The notes beneath the pieces were generated by a model. That model saw only the letters and a program-made list of their open reading frames with translations. It did no database searches and had not been told where the DNA came from. A stretch of 64,000 nt of DNA from Neocallimastix lanati (nom. inval.) (taxonomy: Eukaryota; Neocallimastigomycota; Neocallimastigomycetes; Neocallimastigales; Neocallimastigaceae), in contig JACVTC010000072.1 in the NCBI GenBank assembly GCA_016946835.1, forward strand, positions 799,001 to 863,000, given 5' to 3'. Shown here in pieces: positions 57,934 through 64,000 of the stretch. Made by a program: the position numbers and the translations under genes. How positions within the stretch are numbered: position 1 is the stretch's first letter; each line of letters begins with the position of its first letter.

Positions 57934-58648
57934 CTTATTAACTAATTAACCAACCAACCAATTAACTAAAGGACAAAGTAACTAAGTAACTAAGTAACTA
58001 ATTAACTAATTATCTTATTTAATATATGTTATTACTATTATTTATTTTAAATTTCTTTCTCTATTTTTTTTTTTTAATACTTTTTTTTTTTATTTAAAAT
58101 TAATAAGAATAAAAAAAAAAAACTTTTTTATGAATATATAAAATTAAATAAATATATTGAAAAAAAAAAAAAAAATTAGAATTATAAATAATTAAATAAT
58201 TAAATAATAAAATAATTAAATAACTATAACTAAATAAATAAATTAATAACTAAATAAATAAATAAATAAAAAATTAGAAAAAAGAATAAAATAATTATTT
58301 TTCTGGACATAACTTTTTTAAAAATTTGTAAATGATTAATTAATATTAATAATAAAATAATATAAAATACTGTAAAATAATTGGTTATTTTTTTTTAAAA
58401 TTAAATAATATTAAAATTTTTTTTAAATATATTCTTATTATGATTTATATATTATGAGTTATATTTATTATATATTATACTATATTGAAAATAAATATTA
58501 AATCATTGTATTTATTATATATTATACTATATTGAAAATAAATATTAAATTATTTATTAAATATGTTTATTTTTTTTTTTTTTTTTGTTTTTTTAAAAAT
58601 TAAATTTATATATGAAAAAACATAAATATTGTGTAGTTTTTCCTTTTT

Positions 58649-58690
<42 letters not shown>

Positions 58691-58878
58691 TATATATTAT
58701 TTACTAATTTAATTTCAGTATTTCATTATAATAATTTTATAAATCAAATATTTAACATAAATAATAAAATTAAAATTATCAACTTTTTGTTTATTTTTTT
58801 TTTATTTTATTATTAATGTAAAATAATTATAAAATATTACTTTTCATTTATTTAGTATACTAAAAAAAATTAATAAAA
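56881..58878. other. A/T-rich intergenic region with short repeats
   Basis: Four or five roughly 60-bp units containing TTTCAAAAGAAATAATA and CAATTAAATATTATTA lie at about 57,075-57,310. CGCCACATATGAAAA, CGCCACATTGCGAAATGCAAT (57,396-57,435) and GGCCACATTTTCCGAAATG (57,806-57,826) are related GC-richer words. (AAAC)n/(AAAT)n occupies 57,840-57,932. A roughly 55-bp duplication lies at 58,450-58,560. The A/T stretch before 58,879 is the upstream region of the ankyrin pseudogene. Confidence 0.55.
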
Positions 58879-60294
58879 ATGGAAAATAAAGATAACAATC
58901 AAGTGGAAAATGATGGCAATAATGAACAATTAATAAGTATTATTTATAATAAACAATTAATAAATATGGAACATAAAGATACAGAAGTAAATCAATCGAA
59001 AAAAGATGGCAATGATGAAAGAAAAAAAATTTTTAAGAAATATAGTAATAATATTATAACCTTTAAAAAAAGATTCATAAGGATTATTAATATTATGATT
59101 TTAATAACGGTAATTTCAATAATTATGAATATTAACGAAATAGTAATAAATCAATTAACAAATAATAATTTTATTAGTCTTAATTGTATGGATACAAAAA
59201 TATGTAATAGAGAAAAAAAATTCCACTATCCAAATTTCTTTGTGAAAGGCTATACAGTTAATAATATTCAAAATAATAAAGCACTTCAAAGCAAAAAAGA
59301 AAATATAGAATCTATAATGTCGAATTTTGAAGAATCTATTAAAGATTATAAAAACCATTCAGTAAATAGATTTACTATAAAATCATATTTCGATGATAAA
59401 TTATCTAATGTAAACATTATTGATTGTAATGGTAATACACCATTAGTTTATGCTGTTAAAAATCAATCTTTACCTATTGTAGAAGTTTAATTAATAAGGG
59501 AGCTGATGTTAATTATTTAATTAAAAAGAATAATTCAGACTATAATACTATTAAATTAATTTTTAATTTAATTGAAGAAAATAAAAAAAATGGAAATAAA
59601 ATATTAAAAAAGCTTCTTGATGCCACTTAATCCCAATACTCGAAATTCAGACAAACAAAACTTATCGGATTTTGCTTTAATACATAATAATTATGAAATA
59701 TTTTTCTATTTATTAGAACACCGTTTTATTGATTTTAATATGAAAAACATCTCTTTTTAAAATGTCGCAAAAATAATTCAAGAAAGAAAATTAGATCTAT
59801 TGAAAATGCTAATAAATAATAAAATCTTAAATTAGATAATAAAAATTTACTTGATTTTGTTTTAAAACTAATGAATATAAAATATATTATATTCATACTT
59901 ATTGGAACAAGGTTTAACTGATTATAATCCAAATAATATTTCATTTCATCATATAATGACTATTATTAAAAATGAACGGTTTACTTTATTAAAAATACTA
60001 GTAAAATATAATGTAGATTTAAAGAAATTAATGCATTTATGTCAGAAGAAATTATTAAGTATTGTCAAATATTTATTAAAAACAAAATTTTACACATATT
60101 TTTAATAACTGTAATAAATTGATTATAGAGAGAATATTAGATAGTTTGAATAAATGGAATGAATCATCGTTAGTAAGAATATTCATAAACATATTGAAAA
60201 ATATGAAAAAATAACAGAAATAAATATTTTTAAATCAATACTAATATTTTATATAATAATGATATCTATTATTTTTTCTCTATATTATTATTAA
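58879..60294 (+). pseudogene. Ankyrin-type membrane protein, decayed paralog
   Basis: The frame from 58,879 is open for 203 codons and matches the intact gene at 61,502. It has a hydrophilic N-terminus, a membrane segment (about residues 69-90), then RFTIKSYF..KLSNVNIIDC and NGNTPLVYAVKNQSLPIVE. At 59,487 the loss of one base relative to the paralog (GAAGTTTAATTAA against GAAGCTTTAATTAA) creates a stop. Homology continues in other frames (LINKGADVNYL, NNISFHHIMTIIKNE) with more stops near 59,629, 59,758 and 59,833. A hydrophobic tail ends near 60,294. The first 203 codons could still make a truncated membrane protein. Confidence 0.85.
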
Positions 60295-61053
60295 TCTATA
60301 TATTTTCTAAAAATTTTTATTATTAATAAAATTATTAATTAATCATTATAATAATAGTTAAATATATATATAAAATAAAAGAATAAAATAAAAGTATTAT
60401 AAATCTTAAAAATTATGATTGATAAAAAATTTATATAAAACAAAAACTATATGAAATAAAAGTTATATAAGATACAAATTATATAAAAATAAAAATTGTT
60501 ATAAAATAAACATTACTTAATATAAAAATTATAAATAAAATAAAATTGCTTTATATACTAAGAGTTCAATATTAGAAATTATGTCATAAAAAATAACATT
60601 TATTTATTATATTATGATTTAAAAACAACAATATAGTATTTTTTTATTAATGATATTTATTATTAATATTATTTATAATTATTAATATTCTCTATAAATT
60701 AATTAATTACAACTTGATTTATAACAATTTAAAAAAAAAAAAAAAAAAAAAAATTAAAATTATTATTATACTATTATTACAATTTACTTAATGTTAAATC
60801 AAAATTTATAATATTTATTATATTTATTATTTCTTATATATCAAACTAAATGTAATTATTAAAAAAATATTTAAATTTTTTTTTTTTAAGTAATTAGAAT
60901 ATAGTATTTTAACATTTGAAAGTGAATATAATTATAATTATATAAATATAAATTAGAAAATGATAAATAGAACCATTTTTTTTTTATCTTAATTTATATA
61001 AGAATTTGTAAATTTGTCCATTTAAAATTAAAAATTAATTGTTTTCTTTATGT

Positions 61054-61090
<37 letters not shown>

Positions 61091-61501
61091 CCGTTTATCA
61101 ATTTTTTTTATACCAAAATGAATATTTTAAGTTTTATAATCGATTCAGGGGGGCTGAAAATAAGGGCGGTAAATACTGGAAGTAAAAAAAAAAAAAACTA
61201 AAAGTTATATATTTAAATATTTGTAATATAATATAAGTTCCATTTTTTAAAAAATAAAAAAGACATTTTTTTTTTTTTTTTTTTTTTTTTGTAATTTTAA
61301 TCATTTATATGAACTTTAATAGTTTAAATTTTTTATTAATAAAACATAATATATATAAATTATATAAATTAAAAAAATACTTCAATAAAAAAATAAATAA
61401 ATAAATAACAAATAAAAGAGTTAAAATAGTGAAATTAAAATAATTTTCTACATATTATATTAAAAATTTAATTATAATAAATTAAACTAGAAGATACGAG
61501 G
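60295..61501. other. A/T-rich intergenic region
   Basis: Short direct repeats of ATATAAAA-type words lie at 60,370-60,560, with A- and T-runs throughout. A small GC-richer patch, GATTCAGGGGGGCTGAAAAT near 61,143, has no recognised role. The intact ankyrin gene begins at 61,502. Confidence 0.5.
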
Positions 61502-63037
61502 ATGGAAAAAATAAATAATCAGCCTGTAAATAATACTAATGAAAATGATAAAAAATTAAAAGAGTATATTAGTACTTATTTAATCTTTAATGAAATTTTA
61601 TCATTATTATTAAGAGTTTTCAAAGTTATATGTATGATTTTTATTTTAATTATTATTTCAAAATCTATAAATGAAATATTTCAATTAATTAAAAATAATA
61701 CTATTGATTTAAATAGTTTGGAAGGTGAAAATTTATATAATCGAAGTTTTTATCATAGAGCTTACAGAATTATCAATAATATTAATTGTAGCACTAAATT
61801 AGATCATAAAATAATAAATTTTATTGAAAATTTTGAGACCCATCCAGTAGGTAGATTTACTATAAAATCATATTTTAATAATAAATTACCTAATGTAAAT
61901 ATTATTGATTGTAATGGAAATACACCATTAGTTTATGCCATTAAAAATCCATCTTTACCTATTGTAGAAGCTTTAATTAATAAAGGAGCTGATGTTAATT
62001 ATTTAACTAAGAAGAATAATTCAGACTATAATACAATTAAATTAATATTTAGATTAGTTATCAATAATAATAATAAAATTCTAATAAAACTTTTGGACTC
62101 TGGACTTAATCCAAATATACGAAATTCTAGACAAAACTTATTGGATATGGCATTTATAGCAAATAATTATGAAATATTCTCATATTTATTAGAACATTCC
62201 ACTTCTAATTTTAATATTAGAAATATTTCTTTTGGAAACATTGAAAAAATTATTAAAATGGAAAGATTAGACATATTGAAATTTCTCGTGGAGGTAAAAG
62301 GTTTAAATATAAAAAAATTTTCAAATTCAAATAATTTATCTTTACTTGATAAGGCATTTATTACAAAAAATTTTCAAATATATTCTTATATAATGGAAAA
62401 AGGTCCAATCAAGTTTAAACCAAATAATTTCTCATTTGAACATTTAGAAGAACTTGTTAAAAATGACGAGCTGTCATTAATACAAAAGCTTGTAGATAAT
62501 AATATTGATTTGAAAGATTACTCAAAATCAGGTGATAAAACTATAATTGATGTAGCTTTCCAAACAAATAACTATAAAATGTATTCTTACTTGATACGAT
62601 ATGGTTTAACCGATTTTAAGAAAAATAGTGTTACTTATTATCATATAGAAAATATTATTAAACAAGGAGATCTTGAATTATTGAAAATATTAGTAAATAA
62701 TAATGTAGACTTAAATAAGTTCAAAAAATCCCAAAAAGAAACTTTATTAAATTTAGCTTCAAAATTAAATGATAAAGAAATGTTAGCTTTTCTTTATAAA
62801 TATGAACAGAATGAAATTAATTACACGGAAGCTTTTAATATAATTTTCAAAGTTACAAAAATTATTTATGATTCTTGTAATTCCATATTTGATATAGTTT
62901 CAATTTTTAAAGGTGAAGAAAAAACAGAAAGTGGAACAAAAGAACCTAATTTCGTGAGAATTGTTAAAAAAATTATGAAAATAGCAAACAGGAGTTTTGA
63001 TTCTTATCATCTAATAAAAGAATTATTTTTTCCATAA
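61502..63037 (+). CDS. Ankyrin-repeat membrane protein (511 aa)
   Basis: Intact single-exon ORF. Residues about 31-57 are hydrophobic (SLLLRVFKVICMIFILIIIS) and likely form one membrane anchor. Residues about 116-135 (GRFTIKSYFNNKLPNV) are a conserved lead-in. A canonical ankyrin repeat, DCNGNTPLVYAIKNPSLPIV followed by EALINKGADVNY, spans about 135-168. About eight degenerate ankyrin-like helices continue to about 455, with recurring words such as DILKFLVE, LLKILVNNNVDLN and YEIFSYLLEH. This is the style of the divergent ankyrin families of anaerobic fungi and Trichomonas. Its decayed paralog lies about 1.2 kb upstream in the same orientation, so this is a tandem pair. Partner and role unknown. 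Confidence 0.92.
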   Translation: MEKINNQPVNNTNENDKKLKEYISTYLIFNEILSLLLRVFKVICMIFILIIISKSINEIFQLIKNNTIDLNSLEGENLYNRSFYHRAYRIINNINCSTKLDHKIINFIENFETHPVGRFTIKSYFNNKLPNVNIIDCNGNTPLVYAIKNPSLPIVEALINKGADVNYLTKKNNSDYNTIKLIFRLVINNNNKILIKLLDSGLNPNIRNSRQNLLDMAFIANNYEIFSYLLEHSTSNFNIRNISFGNIEKIIKMERLDILKFLVEVKGLNIKKFSNSNNLSLLDKAFITKNFQIYSYIMEKGPIKFKPNNFSFEHLEELVKNDELSLIQKLVDNNIDLKDYSKSGDKTIIDVAFQTNNYKMYSYLIRYGLTDFKKNSVTYYHIENIIKQGDLELLKILVNNNVDLNKFKKSQKETLLNLASKLNDKEMLAFLYKYEQNEINYTEAFNIIFKVTKIIYDSCNSIFDIVSIFKGEEKTESGTKEPNFVRIVKKIMKIANRSFDSYHLIKELFFP

Positions 63038-64000
63038 TTTATAAAACCTTATAAAATTTTTTATTATAATAAAATAATCATATAATTTAAGATTATATTT
63101 ATTTTATTATATTTTATTTTATTTTTATTTTTATTTTTTAAAGTAATCATTAGTATCTCATTTTTTTAAATTATTTTTTATATTTTATTATTATAATTTT
63201 TTTTATAAATAAATAAATATTATATAGATTAAAAAAGAAATAAAATAAAATATACATTCAAATTATAGAAAATAGTCAATAATATTTTAAACTTTTTTTT
63301 TTAAAAAAAAGTTTTTTTTCATTCTATAATTATATATATATTTATATATATATATATATATATTAAAAAAGTAAATAATTCTTAACTATTAAAAATTAGA
63401 ATATTTTAAATATTTATTTTAATAGAAAATAAAAATAAATAAATAATCATTATAGATAAAATTTAATTTATTAGCAATGATTCATTATTTATTATAAAAA
63501 ATAAAATGTAAGGAAGTTTCATTTTATTCTTAATAAAAAATATATATATTATTTAATTAGTTATACATAATTCTTATTTAAAATAAAACAAAACTAATAT
63601 TTTATGCAACTCCATATTATTTTTATAACAAAATTATGTTATTTTTTTGTACTGTAAACTGTTCAAATAATTCTAGTTTGGAGTGATATCAAGAGTGATA
63701 GTGAGTTTCAGGTATTCCAATGGTCAATCCAGAAATCAACACAAAAATTTTTCCAATTCAAATTTAAAAATCGTTTAAAAATGCCTTTTTAATGAATCAT
63801 TTTAAATACTTTTTTTAATTTAATTTTTTAATTAATTAAATAAAGCATTAGAATAAAATATTGAATAGAGAAAAAAAATGAAAAAACAGCTTAAAATATT
63901 GAATAGAGAAAAAAAAAAAAAAATAAAAAAACAGTTTACGTTATGATTAAAAATGAAATAAATAAATTTAGTTAAAAAATTTATTTATTTATTTTTTTTT
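63038..64000. other. A/T-rich region to the end of the window
   Basis: Likely 3' UTR of the ankyrin gene, then A/T DNA. A GC-richer patch at 63,640-63,760 (CAAGAGTGATAGTGAGTTTC, CAATGGTCAATCCAGAAATC) shows no long ORF. A roughly 40-bp direct repeat (AATATTGAATAGAGAAAAAA) lies at 63,858-63,935. Confidence 0.5.

Overview
The window is extremely A+T-rich eukaryotic DNA. Coding sequence is a small fraction, and most of the rest is microsatellite, minisatellite and transposon-derived sequence. Long Asn-rich tracts, genes split into very short exons by A/T introns, ankyrin-type proteins, Ty1/copia and non-LTR elements and a MULE relic together fit an anaerobic gut fungus (Neocallimastigomycota) best. 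A Dictyostelium-like genome is the main alternative. This is inference from gene style; I see no rRNA or tRNA gene, CRISPR array or telomere repeat.

Layout. 1-11,940: four minisatellite families that grade into one another (about 60 bp, about 250 bp composite, about 110 bp, about 170 bp). 11,941-15,040: TAA-rich DNA, four copies of a roughly 235-bp family, and pyrimidine tracts. 15,041-17,155: a 2.1-kb heptamer/octamer array. 17,156-24,510: a cluster of non-LTR retrotransposons, all on the minus strand. It holds two decayed 3' ends, one nearly full-length element (18,073-23,596) whose ORF is split by one frameshift, a 5'-truncated copy joined head-to-tail to it, and two more possible tails. 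25,036-25,584: a small gene for a predicted secreted or GPI-anchored protein.

26,617-34,216: a second heptamer array interrupted by an apparently intact Ty1/copia element with LTRs that read as identical (27,060-33,503). Its 1,963-residue Gag-Pol carries a roughly 560-residue Asn-rich insertion. Its putative primer-binding site matches the anticodon arm of tRNA-Lys(CUU), so priming by a half-tRNA is likely. 35,486-41,401: a 5.9-kb satellite with nested higher-order repeats.

41,957-51,332 (minus strand): I reconstruct one 31-exon gene encoding about 1,220 residues. It is a multi-pass membrane protein resembling the TmcB/TmcC-like family. Reading phase is kept across all 30 GT-AG introns, and several exons are 11-34 nt. 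51,333-58,878: duplicated A/T DNA, AAAAT arrays, a copia relic (minus) and a MULE-type transposase relic (plus). 58,879-63,037: an ankyrin-type membrane protein pair in the same orientation, the first decayed and the second intact.

The host genes (25.0 kb, 42-51 kb, 58.9-63.0 kb) show no obvious common pathway. The most notable signals are the head-to-tail LINE cluster, the half-tRNA-Lys copia, the higher-order satellites and the micro-exon gene.
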